Shown one piece after another: positions 1-8,949 of a stretch of 64,000 nt of DNA. Every line of letters begins with the position of its first letter. Positions within the stretch are counted from its first letter, which is position 1. The position numbers and the translations under genes were made by a program. Under the pieces are notes generated by a model. That model made no database searches, had not been told where the DNA came from, and saw only the letters and a list, made by a program, of their open reading frames with translations. The DNA lies in assembly GCA_947488755.1 (NCBI GenBank), contig CANLAD010000001.1, forward strand, positions 1,502,247-1,566,246, written 5' to 3'. This DNA is from an uncultured Erythrobacter sp. (GTDB lineage: Bacteria; Pseudomonadota; Alphaproteobacteria; Sphingomonadales; Sphingomonadaceae).

Positions 1-918
1 CGCACCACATTGGTCGCAGCCGTGCTGCTGGTGCTCGCAGCCTCTGCCCTGCTTTCCCTGTTCCTCGCGCGCACCATAGTCAGCCCGCTGCAACAGCTCG
101 CCGGGGCCGCGCAGCGCGTGCGGCAGGGGCGCGAGCGCGACGTCGAGGTTCCCCGCCTGCCCGAACGCAGTGACGAGATTGGCCAGCTCGCCCGCTCGGT
201 TTCCGACATGACGCAGGCGCTGCGCCAGCGCATCGACGCGGTCGACAGTTTCGCCGCCGATGTCGCGCACGAGATCAAGAACCCGCTCGCGAGCCTGCGC
301 AGCGCGATCGAATCACTGCCCAAAGTGGAAGATCCGGACCTGCGCCGCGAACTCGAACAGATTGCCACGCACGATGTGCGCCGTATCGACAGGCTCGTTA
401 CCGAAATATCGGACGCCAGCCGGATCGATGCCGAGATGAGCCGCGCGACGCTGGAGAAGATCGACCTTGCCGATCTCGTGCGCGCCATCATCGGCGGGCG
501 CCAGCATCGCGCCGAGAACGACAACCACCGGATCGAGCTCGACACGCGCGGTTTTGCGGCCGAAGTGCTGGGCGTCGGCACGCGGCTTGAGCGGGTGGTG
601 GAAAACCTGCTCGACAATGCCGTGTCCTTCTCCCCGCCCGACGCCCCGATCGAGGTCGGGATCGAGAACGATGGCGAATGCGTGACCTTGACGGTATGCG
701 ACCACGGCCCCGGCATTCCCGAAGATGCACGCGACCAGGTGTTCGAGCGGTTTCACTCGGTCCGGCCCGATGCGGAAGATTTCGGCAATCATTCGGGCCT
801 CGGTCTCGCCATAGCCCGCGCCATTGCCGAGGCGCATGATGGATCGCTTGTCGCCGAGGGACGCTCCGACGGTACGAGCGGTGCCTGCCTGCGGCTGCGC
901 CTGCCCGCACAAGTCTGA
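1..918 (+). CDS. chvG: Sensor histidine kinase ChvG-like, 5' end outside the window
   Basis: The frame is open from the first base, so the periplasmic sensor and start are missing. In order one sees the end of a transmembrane helix (about bases 10-75), a HAMP linker, a dimerisation/H-box VAHEIKNPLASLR with the phospho-accepting His codon at 268-270, an N-box ENLLDNAVSFSP near 601, the G1 motif DHGPGIP near 700 and the G2 motif SGLGLAIA near 796. It is therefore a complete cytoplasmic kinase core. In alphaproteobacteria ChvG works with the regulator ChvI to sense acid or envelope stress and is often followed by hprK and PTS genes, as here. The ChvG name rests on this context; the kinase call is firm. 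Confidence 0.85.
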   Translation, partial: RTTLVAAVLLVLAASALLSLFLARTIVSPLQQLAGAAQRVRQGRERDVEVPRLPERSDEIGQLARSVSDMTQALRQRIDAVDSFAADVAHEIKNPLASLRSAIESLPKVEDPDLRRELEQIATHDVRRIDRLVTEISDASRIDAEMSRATLEKIDLADLVRAIIGGRQHRAENDNHRIELDTRGFAAEVLGVGTRLERVVENLLDNAVSFSPPDAPIEVGIENDGECVTLTVCDHGPGIPEDARDQVFERFHSVRPDAEDFGNHSGLGLAIARAIAEAHDGSLVAEGRSDGTSGACLRLRLPAQV

Positions 919-924
919 TCCGCC

Positions 925-1374
925 GTGTCGAACCCCGAGACATGCGTTGTGCAGATGGGCGCGGTCGAGATCGGTGGACGCGCGCTCGGCATCGCCGGTC
1001 CGCCCGGTGTCGGCAAGTCGAGCCTTGCCCTCGCTTTGATCGACCGGGGCGCGCGTCTGATTGGTGACGACGGGGTAACTTTGACAAGAGGGAGTAGTGC
1101 TACCGGGGCGCGCCTTCTAACAGGACCACCGCCGAACACCGCTGGCATGATCGAGATCACTGGCGTCGGGATTATCCCGCTGCCAACTGCGCCGCCCGCG
1201 CCGCTTGCGCTGGTTCTTGACCTCGGGGCCGCTGGAGAACGCCTCCCGGAAAAACTGGCGGCACGGGAATGGCTGGGGACGGCCGTCCCGGTCCTGCCGT
1301 TCGACCCCGGCACCATCGCCCCCGCAATCCGCGCCGAGCATGCGCTTGCGCTGCATGGCCTCACGTTCGACTGA
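925..1374 (+). CDS. hprK: Short HPr kinase/phosphorylase
   Basis: 149 aa, GTG start 6 bases after the chvG stop. Residues 25-32 form a P-loop GPPGVGKS, and GDDGVTL follows near residue 48, typical of the HprK catalytic domain. Firmicute HprK has about 310 residues with an extra N-terminal domain; alphaproteobacterial HprK has only the C-terminal kinase, as here. The enzyme phosphorylates a serine of HPr, encoded 1.5 kb downstream at 2910, and can reverse this with phosphate. It links the ChvG two-component system to the PTS proteins in one transcription unit. No sign of decay. Confidence 0.85.
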   Translation: MSNPETCVVQMGAVEIGGRALGIAGPPGVGKSSLALALIDRGARLIGDDGVTLTRGSSATGARLLTGPPPNTAGMIEITGVGIIPLPTAPPAPLALVLDLGAAGERLPEKLAAREWLGTAVPVLPFDPGTIAPAIRAEHALALHGLTFD

Positions 1375-1433
1375 AGGTGCACTGCACAAACCTCTTTCCT
1401 TAATCTCTCTGGCAAGCGAGAAGCGCAGGCGAC

Positions 1434-2396
1434 ATGGACACCGAGCCGACAACTTTGCCCGACCGCCCTGATGCCGCTCCGGTCCCGCGCTCAGATGAAA
1501 GCCAGCGGCTGCTGCTGGTCACCGGCATGTCGGGCGCGGGCAAGTCGACTGCGCTCGACGTACTCGAGGATTTGGGCTGGGAGACGATCGACAACTTCCC
1601 GATCCGCCTGCTCGACCGCCTCGTCGGCGAGCCGGACACGGGCGAGGATGCGCAGCGCGGGCCGCTTGCCATCGGGTTTGATTCGCGCACCCGCGGCTTC
1701 GACCCCGCCGACATCATCCAGCTGGTCGACGAACTGTCCGAACGCGACGACCTGGCCCTCACCTTCCTGTTCGTGGATTGCGCCGGGACCGAGCTTCAGC
1801 GCCGCTATAACGAGACCCGCCGCCGTCATCCGATGGCGCAGGGACGCACCGTAATCGACGGCATTTCCGCTGAGCGCGAACTGCTAGATCCACTGCGTCA
1901 CCGTGCCGAAGTCGTCGTCGACACCACTGCAATGTCGGCAAACGATCTGCAGAACCGCATCCGCCACCTGTTCGCCGATCATGCGCCCGCGACCATGGCC
2001 CTGACCATTTCCAGTTTCGGCTTCGCCCGCGGGATGCCGCCGCTCGCCGATCTCGTCTTCGACATGCGGTTTCTCGACAACCCGCACTGGGTCGAGGGGC
2101 TGCGCGAACTCACCGGAGAGGACGAGGCTGTGGGCGAGCATATCCGGCGCGACCCGGCTTTTGACACCGCATTCGACCAGATCGAACAACTCCTGCTAAC
2201 GCTGCTTCCGCGCTACGAGGCACAGGGCAAAGCCTACGTCCACGTCGCTTTCGGGTGTACCGGAGGGAGACACCGCTCAGTATACACAGCCCGTGCGATG
2301 GCGCAGGCCTTGCGCGCAGCGGGCTTTTCGCCCACTGTCCGCCACCGCAATCTGGGCTCGCGCGCTGCGGACGAGATCGAGGGTGAGCCACGCTAG
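1434..2396 (+). CDS. rapZ: RapZ/YvcJ family nucleotide-binding adapter
   Basis: 320 aa, ATG start. Residues 31-39 carry the Walker A motif GMSGAGKST, followed by a P-loop kinase-like domain. The C-terminal domain has the conserved stretch VHVAFGCTGGRHRSV near residues 272-286, which binds glucosamine-6-phosphate in E. coli RapZ. In enterobacteria RapZ delivers sRNA GlmZ to RNase E; the role in alphaproteobacteria is less clear. It is flanked by hprK and the EIIA/HPr genes, the usual neighbourhood of this family even in species without GlmZ. Confidence 0.88.
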   Translation: MDTEPTTLPDRPDAAPVPRSDESQRLLLVTGMSGAGKSTALDVLEDLGWETIDNFPIRLLDRLVGEPDTGEDAQRGPLAIGFDSRTRGFDPADIIQLVDELSERDDLALTFLFVDCAGTELQRRYNETRRRHPMAQGRTVIDGISAERELLDPLRHRAEVVVDTTAMSANDLQNRIRHLFADHAPATMALTISSFGFARGMPPLADLVFDMRFLDNPHWVEGLRELTGEDEAVGEHIRRDPAFDTAFDQIEQLLLTLLPRYEAQGKAYVHVAFGCTGGRHRSVYTARAMAQALRAAGFSPTVRHRNLGSRAADEIEGEPR

Positions 2397-2487
2397 ACGT
2401 GGGGGCTCGTTCAAAGCGAGGCGCGCGCCCGAAGTTGGATCGACCCCTTCGCGGGGGTGAGGGACTAACGGTTAGAAAACAGCACGC

Positions 2488-2913
2488 ATGATCGGTTTGA
2501 TCCTGGTTACTCATGGCCGCCTCGCGGACCAGTTCGTCGAGGCGATGGAGCACGTCGTCGGCCCGCAAGCCGGCATTGTGACCGTCTGCATCGGCCCGCA
2601 GGACGATATGGAGCAGCGCCGCGCCGAGATTGCCGAGGCCATCCGATCGGTTGACAGCGGCGAAGGCGTGATCATCCTGACCGATCTGTTCGGCGGCACC
2701 CCCTCCAACCTCGCGATATCGTTGCTCGAGGCTGGCCGGGTCGAGGTGATCGCGGGCATCAACCTGCCGATGCTGATTCGGCTGGCGGGCGCGCGCAATT
2801 CGCTCGATGTGGTCAAGGCGGTCGAAGCCGCGCAGATAGCCGGGCGCAATTACATCACCGTGGCGAGCGAGCTGCTCGGTCACGACACCGACACCAGCAA
2901 GGCCAACGCGTGA
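2488..2913 (+). CDS. PTS EIIA component, mannose family (regulatory)
   Basis: 141 aa. The start MIGLILVTHGRLADQF is the EIIA(Man) signature, with His9 as the likely phospho-acceptor. DLFGGTPSNLA near residue 69 is the second conserved patch. The gene overlaps the following HPr gene by 4 bases (GTGA), so the two are translationally coupled. No EIIB or EIIC permease follows, so in this setting the protein probably ends a phosphorelay that signals cell state rather than importing a sugar. This last point is inference from the neighbourhood. Confidence 0.87.
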   Translation: MIGLILVTHGRLADQFVEAMEHVVGPQAGIVTVCIGPQDDMEQRRAEIAEAIRSVDSGEGVIILTDLFGGTPSNLAISLLEAGRVEVIAGINLPMLIRLAGARNSLDVVKAVEAAQIAGRNYITVASELLGHDTDTSKANA

Positions 2914-3188
2914 ACGAAGCGCGCCGCCGTGTCACCATCGTCAACAAGCGCGGCCTGCACGCCCGTGCCAGCGCTAAGTTCGTTGGCGCGGTCAGCGCTC
3001 TGCCCAACGGAACGCAGGTCCGCGTGGCGAAGGACGGGACGGAGGCAGCGGGCGGATCAATCCTCGGCCTGATGATGCTGGGCGCGGCGCGCGGCGACGA
3101 GGTCGAGCTGATCGTGACCGGCGACAATCACGAGGCGGTGATGGCCGATCTTTCCGCTCTGGTCGAAGACGGCTTCGGCGAGGATTAG
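2910..3188 (+). CDS. HPr family phosphocarrier protein
   Basis: 92 aa, GTG start overlapping the EIIA stop. The active-site motif NKRGLHARAS places the phospho-histidine at His17. GGSILGLMMLGAARGDE places the regulatory serine, the target of HprK, at Ser50. Both key residues are present, so the protein can receive phosphate from EI (not in this window) and be modified by HprK at 925. It completes the HprK-EIIA-HPr set. Confidence 0.93.
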   Translation: MNEARRRVTIVNKRGLHARASAKFVGAVSALPNGTQVRVAKDGTEAAGGSILGLMMLGAARGDEVELIVTGDNHEAVMADLSALVEDGFGED

Positions 3189-3214
3189 CCGCGGGCACGG
3201 GTGGATAGAGCGCC

Positions 3215-4021
3215 ATGCGCACACATATCACCGGGTTTTCCAACCCGACGGTCAAGCACCTGCGTTCGCTGCGCGACAAGAAGCACCGTCGGCGCACCGG
3301 CGAGTTCCTTGTCGAGGGATTGCGATTGCTCGAAGATGCGCGCGCATCGGGCTATGCTGCGAAGATGCTGGTGATGGCACAGGACCGCGCGCCGCACGAT
3401 CTGCTCGACCGCCTCGAGAGTGAGGTTGAAACCGCAGGCGGCGACATCATCACGACAACGCCCGACATTCTCTCCAAGATCACCGGCAAGTCCAACGCGC
3501 AAAGCGTGGTCGGCGTGTTCGACGAGTTTGACACCGGCCTCGCGCGGATCGATCGCCGCGCCGCGCCGATCTGGCTGGTGGCGCAGGACCTGCGCGATCC
3601 GGGCAATCTTGGCACCATGCTGCGCACCGGCGATGCGGTTGGCGCGGGCGGGCTGATCCTGATCGACGATTGCGCCGATCCGTTCAGCGCCGAAGCCGTC
3701 CGCGCGAGCATGGGCGCGGTGTTCACCCAGACGGTGGCCCGGGCGCGGTGGGAGGAATTTGTGCCGTGGCTGCGCTCCGAACCGGGCCAGCTTGTGGCAG
3801 CGAGCCTTCGCGACGCGGTCCCCTATCGCGGTGCGCCTTACGAAGCGCCCTGCTTCCTATTCGTCGGCAACGAGTCGCAGGGGCTGCCCGAAACCTACGA
3901 GGCTGAATGCGATCTGCGCGTGACCATGCCGATGCGCGGACGGGCCGACTCGCTCAACGCCGCCGTTGCTGGCGCGGTGTTGGCGTACGAAGTGGCGCAT
4001 TGTCTGGAAAGGCAACGATGA
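3215..4021 (+). CDS. TrmH/SpoU family RNA 2'-O-methyltransferase
   Basis: 268 aa. The N-terminal part (NPTVKHLRSLRDKKHRRRTGEFLVEG) is the small substrate-binding domain of the SpoU group. The trefoil-knot methylase follows: motif 1 DLRDPGNLGTMLRT near residue 127, motif 2 FVGNESQGLP near 215 and motif 3 SLNAAVAGAVLAYE near 247. These bind S-adenosylmethionine. The target, a tRNA or rRNA ribose, cannot be told from the sequence. It lies 26 bases after HPr, probably on the same transcript. Confidence 0.88.
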   Translation: MRTHITGFSNPTVKHLRSLRDKKHRRRTGEFLVEGLRLLEDARASGYAAKMLVMAQDRAPHDLLDRLESEVETAGGDIITTTPDILSKITGKSNAQSVVGVFDEFDTGLARIDRRAAPIWLVAQDLRDPGNLGTMLRTGDAVGAGGLILIDDCADPFSAEAVRASMGAVFTQTVARARWEEFVPWLRSEPGQLVAASLRDAVPYRGAPYEAPCFLFVGNESQGLPETYEAECDLRVTMPMRGRADSLNAAVAGAVLAYEVAHCLERQR

Positions 4022-4204
4022 AGCCGTGTCTTAGTGAACAGCCTGTGGGGCCTTAACTGCTGTTTCTGCGCAAGCCATTCCCCTGTTCACGTTCTGATGA
4101 GGATTTGCCCTTAAATCGCGGCTAGGATCATCAAGCGCTACCTGGCGCACAGCCAAAGGGGTTAGATTATTCCCGCGCAGCTTCGCAAAGCGATCGAGCA
4201 AGCC

Positions 4205-4534
4205 ATGGAAACGCAGGCGCAACTGGTCACCGCAACACGGCCGGACTCCAATTACGACGAGCGTGAGCTTGTCCGTCTAAGAGGACGGTTTCAAAAAGAG
4301 ATGCTCACGATTTCCCAGCTTTCCAGCAGCGACCCCGCCTTGCGCGCCAAGCCGAAGATATTCGCCGAGTTCACCAGGCGGCAAGGTGAGATTCGCGATC
4401 AGCTCCACCGTCACCAGGCGAAATGGATGCTGCGCGAGATCGAGCGCGACTGGGACGGATATTCCGCCGCCACCGCAGCGCTGCGCAAGGCCCAGGACGA
4501 TTTCTTCGCTTGGGCGAAAACAGCGGTAGTCTGA
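4205..4534 (+). CDS. Hypothetical helical protein, 109 aa
   Basis: I do not recognise a family. The sequence is almost entirely polar and predicted helical, with many Arg, Gln and Glu residues and no signal peptide or membrane segment. It is preceded by a 183-base gap containing an 8-base inverted repeat (GTGAACAG at 4034-4041, CTGTTCAC at 4083-4090) that could belong to its promoter. Codon use resembles the neighbours, and it ends 45 bases before the convergent rmuC stop. Confidence 0.55.
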   Translation: METQAQLVTATRPDSNYDERELVRLRGRFQKEMLTISQLSSSDPALRAKPKIFAEFTRRQGEIRDQLHRHQAKWMLREIERDWDGYSAATAALRKAQDDFFAWAKTAVV

Positions 4535-4578
4535 CACGCGCGGCCGCGGGTTTGGCGGGACAGGACCGGTCCCGGACT

Positions 4579-6000
4579 CTATTCCGCCGCGTCGCGCTTG
4601 GTATCCCGATCACTTTCGAGCTTTGCCACGTCGTCATTGTTATAGCGCGGGCTGGCCTCGACCAGCGGCACGTCCTCGATCTCGCGCTTGCCGATCTCGA
4701 TGCCCTTTTCGGCGAGCCGCCGCCCGGATGACAGCACGTTGCGCTCGAAGCTGCCGACGAACTTGTTGTAGTTATTGACCGCCGTTTCCAACCCGCCGCC
4801 CACGCGCTTCATGTGTTCGGCTGCGACGGCGAGGCGTTCGTAAAGCTCTGTCCCGGAACGCCCGATTTCGGCGGCCTCCTCTGCCATCTTGTCCTGGCGC
4901 CAGACCTGCGCGACTGTGCGCGCGATCGCCACAAGGTTGGTCGGCGTCGCCAGCAGAACCTTGTTGTGAAACGCGAAGTCCCACAATTCGGGATCGTGTT
5001 CGAGCGCGGCGGCGACGAAATGCTCACCCGGCACGAACATCACGACATAATCGGGCGCGTCTTCGAACTGGCTCTGATACCCCTTCGACCCCAGCGTCTG
5101 CACGTGGTTGCGCATGGACTTGGCGTGGAGGTCGAGGTTGCGTTTGCGCTCCGCATCATCATCCGCCTCGAACGCGGCCTGATAGGCGTTCAGCGACACC
5201 TTCGCGTCGATCACCAGCTTCTTTTGCCCCGGCACATTAACGATGGCGTCGGGTCGCTGGCGACCATCGGCAGTATCCATCGATTGTTCGAGATGGAAAT
5301 CGGTGTGCTCGGCCAAGCCGCATTGTTCCAGTACGTTCTGCAATGCCCGCTCCCCCCAGCGCCCGCGCGCCTTGGGCGCGTTGGTCAGCGAGTTACCGAG
5401 CCGCTGCGCTTCCTTGCGCACCTCGTCCTGCGAGACGCGCAAGCCTTCGATCTGCTGGTGCAGGCGCGAAAACGCATCGGCCCGCTGCTTTTCGAGGCTG
5501 CCGACCTGATCCTCGTATTTCTGCAAGCGCTCGCTCACCGGCTTGAGCAGGTTGGCGACCGCTTCCTTGCTCTGCGCCTCCGCCGCGCCCAGCCGCTTGG
5601 TCGCATCCGCATCGAATCGCTCGCGCGCTGCTTCCAGCACCTTGGCTCCGGTGTTCTCGAACTCCTTGAGCAGCTTATCGCGCGATTCTTCGAGCAGGCG
5701 CTTCTGCTCGTCGAACCCCGCGCGTTCGGCGCGAAACTGGACGTTTTCGGCGCGAGCTTTTTCAAGGTCGTCGGCAAGCGTATCGACCCGCGCAGCGCGC
5801 TCCTTCGCCGCTGAAAGCTCGATCTGGGCCTCGCCCAGCTCAGCCGCCGCGCGTTTGAACTCGTCCTCGCGCTCGGAGAGTCGCGTACGAAGCTCCTCGG
5901 CTGGCCTGGCACCCGCTTTCGAGCCGAAAATCCAGCCGAGCGCCAGCCCGCCCACCAAGGCTACTACCGCAATACCCGCGATCAGAATACTTTCATCCAT
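4579..6000 (-). CDS. rmuC: DNA recombination protein RmuC
   Basis: 473 aa from the ATG at 6000; a longer frame exists upstream, but this start gives the usual N-terminal membrane anchor (ILIAGIAVVALVGGLALGWIFG). A long coiled coil of Glu/Arg/Ala repeats covers about residues 30-190. The RmuC nuclease-like domain follows with GRWGERALQNVLEQCG, DAIVNVPGQKKLVIDAKVSL and YVVMFVPGEHF. RmuC limits inverted-repeat rearrangements; its PD-(D/E)xK-like core is seen in DAKVSL. Monocistronic, convergent with 4205. Confidence 0.9.
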   Translation of the reverse strand: MDESILIAGIAVVALVGGLALGWIFGSKAGARPAEELRTRLSEREDEFKRAAAELGEAQIELSAAKERAARVDTLADDLEKARAENVQFRAERAGFDEQKRLLEESRDKLLKEFENTGAKVLEAARERFDADATKRLGAAEAQSKEAVANLLKPVSERLQKYEDQVGSLEKQRADAFSRLHQQIEGLRVSQDEVRKEAQRLGNSLTNAPKARGRWGERALQNVLEQCGLAEHTDFHLEQSMDTADGRQRPDAIVNVPGQKKLVIDAKVSLNAYQAAFEADDDAERKRNLDLHAKSMRNHVQTLGSKGYQSQFEDAPDYVVMFVPGEHFVAAALEHDPELWDFAFHNKVLLATPTNLVAIARTVAQVWRQDKMAEEAAEIGRSGTELYERLAVAAEHMKRVGGGLETAVNNYNKFVGSFERNVLSSGRRLAEKGIEIGKREIEDVPLVEASPRYNNDDVAKLESDRDTKRDAAE

Positions 6001-6104
6001 GTCTGGAACATAGCTGGAACGTCGCTCCGCGCCAAGGCCTGTGACCTGCGAAAGCGGAACCAATCCCCAGCCCCGTTCGCTCCTTTTGCAAAGGAGAACA
6101 CGAG

Positions 6105-6503
6105 ATGTCGATCAAGGAAATGATACAGGACCACCCCGCCGTTGAGGACGGCTACAACGAGCAGCTGGGCGAGGCGGTGAAGCACGCCATGTACGGTGCA
6201 GCGATCATGAATTCGTGCGCGGATGCGTGCCTGGCTGAGGAAAACGCGAAAGAACGCGCCGAGTGCATCCGCCGATGCCTCGATGCGAGCGATGCCTGCA
6301 CCGCGTTCTACCGCATCGGCTCACGCCGCACGGGTGGCAATGTCGCGGCGATCAAGGCGAGCGGCGCGGCTGCAATCATCGCCTGCGAGCAATGCCACGA
6401 GCTTTGCAAAATGCACGACGACCCGCACTGCAAGCGCTGTACCCGCATGTGCGAGGAAGTGATCGAGGATGTGAAGAAGGCGGTTCAGGGCCTCGGGCAT
6501 TAA
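6105..6503 (+). CDS. Cysteine-rich four-helix protein, DUF326 / copper-storage-like
   Basis: 132 aa with eleven cysteines at 38, 42, 54, 58, 65, 94, 97, 101, 109, 112 and 116, mostly in CxxxC and CxxC helical spacing. This is the pattern of the DUF326 four-helix bundles related to copper-storage proteins, in which Cys side chains line the bundle core and bind Cu(I). There is no signal peptide, so it is probably cytosolic. It stands alone with a good AAGGAG ribosome site just upstream of the ATG. Metal identity is inferred from the family. Confidence 0.75.
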   Translation: MSIKEMIQDHPAVEDGYNEQLGEAVKHAMYGAAIMNSCADACLAEENAKERAECIRRCLDASDACTAFYRIGSRRTGGNVAAIKASGAAAIIACEQCHELCKMHDDPHCKRCTRMCEEVIEDVKKAVQGLGH

Positions 6504-6509
6504 GTTTTC

Positions 6510-6529
6510 CGCACGCCATCCGGCGTGCG
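6510..6529. terminator. GC-rich hairpin after the cysteine-rich gene
   Basis: CGCACGCC (6510-6517) pairs with GGCGTGCG (6522-6529) around the loop ATCC, 6 bases after the stop at 6503. A second hairpin, GCGACC/GGTCGC, lies at 6544-6559. Neither is followed by a clear T run, so termination is possible but not proven; the two could also be part of a palindromic repeat unit. Confidence 0.4.
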
Positions 6530-6678
6530 AAATCCTCGCTCATGCGACCTGAAGGTCGCGTCGCTGCGGGCGCGCGGTCGCGCTTGCGATGGCTACGCGA
6601 CCGTGCCTCGCGACCAAGACAATAGCCCTGAATAATCCGATGCCGCAGGCGTCGCACCGATGCGCGTGCGCAAACAGC

Positions 6679-7242
6679 CTACGCCGCCTGCCTCAGCTTC
6701 TTGAGCTTTTTCAGTGCCATCTGCCGCTTCAAGCGCGACAGGTGATCGATGAAGAGGATACCTTCGAGGTGGTCCATCTCGTGCTGGATACAGGTCGCAA
6801 GCAGCCCCTCGAGCTGTTCGGTATGCTCATTTCCGTCGAGATCCTGATAGTGCACCGTGCAGGTCGCGGGGCGATCGACGTCGGCGTATATCTCCGGGAC
6901 GGACAAGCAGCCCTCGTTGTAGGTCGACAGCTCTTCCGCCGGGTCAAGGATCACCGGATTGATGAACGTGCGCGGGTCGTTCTTCGCCGGATAGCGCTCG
7001 ACCCCGTCCTCGCCTTCGACCGGCTCGGCGTCTTCGTCCGGCTCCTGCAGATCGATCACCAGCACCCGCTTGGGCACGCCGACCTGAATCGCGGCAAGGC
7101 CGATGCCTGGCGCGGCGTACATAGTTTCGAACATGTCCTCGACCAGCGAACGCAGATCGTCGTCGAACTCGTGCGGTTCGACCGGTTCGGATACGGTTTT
7201 GAGCCGGGGGTCCGGCACTTCAAGAATTTCGCGTATGGCCAT
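6679..7242 (-). CDS. def: Peptide deformylase
   Basis: 187 aa from the ATG at 7242, the start that gives the family N-terminus [15 protein letters not shown]. The three deformylase motifs are present: [10 protein letters not shown] at residues 46-55, EGCLS at 110-114 (Cys112 binds the metal) and HEMDH at 154-158 (two His ligands and the catalytic Glu). It removes the formyl group from nascent proteins. Fmt, which adds the formyl group to the initiator tRNA, is encoded 800 bases away at 8044 on the other strand, a common pairing. Confidence 0.95.
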   Translation of the reverse strand: MAIREILEVPDPRLKTVSEPVEPHEFDDDLRSLVEDMFETMYAAPGIGLAAIQVGVPKRVLVIDLQEPDEDAEPVEGEDGVERYPAKNDPRTFINPVILDPAEELSTYNEGCLSVPEIYADVDRPATCTVHYQDLDGNEHTEQLEGLLATCIQHEMDHLEGILFIDHLSRLKRQMALKKLKKLRQAA

Positions 7243-7284
7243 GCTTGGCAATTTAAGCGCGTGGCGGCCGGCAATCAAGAACTC

Positions 7285-7385
7285 GTCATTGCGAGCGTCA
7301 GAGAAGCAATCCAGCTCCAAGCCCGATCATGAATTGCTAAGGTGCGAACTGGATCGCCGCGTCGCCTTCGGCTCCTCGGGATGAC
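7285..7385. repeat. Intergenic inverted repeat, copy 1 (REP/BIME-like)
   Basis: Between def and recR. The left end GTCATTGCGAGCG and the right end, read on the minus strand as GTCATCCCGAGGAG, are imperfect inverted copies. Inside, GCAATCCAG and CTGGATCGCC also face each other. The same ends recur at 9715-9789, so this is a dispersed element. Such palindromic units are common between genes in sphingomonads. No transposase is nearby. Confidence 0.7.
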
Positions 7386-7393
7386 GACGACAG

Positions 7394-7990
7394 CTACTCG
7401 ACTGGCCGCCGCGCCCTCAGCGCCTGCGCCAGCGTGCCCTCGTCGAGGTAATCGAGCTCACCACCGACCGGCAAACCGTGGGCGAGCTGCGTGATGCGGA
7501 CCTTGTGCTCCTCCAGCCGCTCGGCGAGATAATGGGCGGTCGTCTGCCCCTCCAGCGTAGCGTTCATCGCCAGCACCACTTCGTCGACCGCGCCGTCAGA
7601 CACCCGCGCCATCAGATCGGCGACGTTGAGATCCTCCGGCCCGATCCCGTCAAGCGCGGACAGACGCCCGCCCAGCACATGATAGCGCCCCTGAAACAGC
7701 CGCGCGCGGTCGAGCGCCCAGACGTCGGCCACATCCTCCACCACGCACAGACTGCGCGCATCGCGCTTGGGATCGGCGCAGATGCCGCACGGATCGCGCG
7801 TATCGACATTGCCGCAGGTCGCGCATTCGACCAGCTGCTGCGAGACCGCATCGAGCGCTTCGAGCAGAGCAGGCAGCGCGTTCTCGCGATTCTTGACCAG
7901 CCACAGCACCGCGCGCCGCGCCGAACGCGGCCCAAGCCCGGGAAGCCGCGCGAGTGCACTGGAAAGCTGCTCGATCTCTTGCGATGCCAT
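7394..7990 (-). CDS. recR: Recombination mediator RecR
   Basis: 198 aa from the ATG at 7990, matching the usual RecR length. It starts with the helix-hairpin-helix [15 protein letters not shown] four-cysteine zinc finger follows at Cys56, 59, 68 and 71, then a Toprim domain with [12 protein letters not shown]. RecR works with RecF/RecO to load RecA on gapped DNA. It is divergent from fmt with about 50 bases between starts, so the promoters overlap. Confidence 0.95.
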   Translation of the reverse strand: MASQEIEQLSSALARLPGLGPRSARRAVLWLVKNRENALPALLEALDAVSQQLVECATCGNVDTRDPCGICADPKRDARSLCVVEDVADVWALDRARLFQGRYHVLGGRLSALDGIGPEDLNVADLMARVSDGAVDEVVLAMNATLEGQTTAHYLAERLEEHKVRITQLAHGLPVGGELDYLDEGTLAQALRARRPVE

Positions 7991-8043
7991 GGGCGCACAG
8001 ATAGGGGCTGGCGCTTCGATCATAAAGCAATCCGGCTCCTCTT

Positions 8044-8949
8044 ATGCGCATCATCTTCATGGGAACGCCCGAATTCGCGGTGCCTGCGCTGGAAGCGTTG
8101 CACGCTGCGGGGCATGAAATAGCGTGCGTCTACACCCAGCCGCCGCGCCCGGCGGGCCGGGGGAAGAAACTGCGCGCCTCGCCGGTGCAGGCGAAGGCTG
8201 AGGCGCTGGGTCTGGATGTGCGCTCGCCAAAATCGCTTAAGTCTGCCGAGGAGAAAGAAGCCTTCGCCGCGCTGGCCGCCGATGTCGCGGTGGTCGCAGC
8301 CTACGGGCTGATTTTGCCGCAAGCGGTGCTCGATGCGCCCACGCACGGCTGCCTCAACATCCACGCGTCGATCCTGCCACGCTGGCGTGGGGCGGCGCCG
8401 ATCCACCGCGCGGTGATGGCTGGGGACAAGGAAACCGGCGTGACGATCATGCAGATGGAAGCGGGGCTCGACACCGGCCCGATGCGGCACGTCGTGCGCA
8501 CTCCGGTCGATCGCAAGACGACCGGAGAACTGACAGATGAACTGGCGCAGAAGGGCGCGGCGGCGATGGTCGAAGTGCTGTCCGATCTCTCCGCCTATCC
8601 GCTCGACCAGCAGGACGACGCGGCGGCCACTCACGCGCCGAAGATCGACAAAGCGGAGGCGCGGATCGACTGGTCGGACAGCGCCGAGACGATCGAGCGC
8701 AAGGTCCGGGGGTTGGCTCCATTTCCCGGCGCGTGGTTCGAGCTGGAGGGCCAGCGGGTCAAGCTGCTGCTGGCCGAGCTCGCTACCGGGCGAGGTGCGC
8801 CCGGAGAAGTCCTCGACCATGATCTCACCATCGCCTGCGGAACGGGCGCGATCCGTCCGCTACGCCTCCAGCCGGCGGGCAAACCGGCGATGGACCGGGC
8901 AGACTTCCTGCGTGGTCGAGCGGTCGACGTGGGCACCATCCTGCCTTGA
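8044..8949 (+). CDS. fmt: Methionyl-tRNA formyltransferase
   Basis: 301 aa. It has the N-terminal formyltransferase Rossmann domain [19 protein letters not shown]. The catalytic patch [16 protein letters not shown] falls near residues 104-119 and DTGPM marks the active-site Asp. A C-terminal OB-fold domain completes the protein. It transfers a formyl group from 10-formyl-tetrahydrofolate to Met-tRNA. The stop overlaps the truA TTG start by 4 bases, so translation of the two is coupled. Confidence 0.95.
   Translation: MRIIFMGTPEFAVPALEALHAAGHEIACVYTQPPRPAGRGKKLRASPVQAKAEALGLDVRSPKSLKSAEEKEAFAALAADVAVVAAYGLILPQAVLDAPTHGCLNIHASILPRWRGAAPIHRAVMAGDKETGVTIMQMEAGLDTGPMRHVVRTPVDRKTTGELTDELAQKGAAAMVEVLSDLSAYPLDQQDDAAATHAPKIDKAEARIDWSDSAETIERKVRGLAPFPGAWFELEGQRVKLLLAELATGRGAPGEVLDHDLTIACGTGAIRPLRLQPAGKPAMDRADFLRGRAVDVGTILP

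Noticed and set aside
4813..5814. 333-codon plus-strand frame opposite rmuC
   Set aside because: A shadow of the rmuC coiled-coil region; no domain and no start signal.
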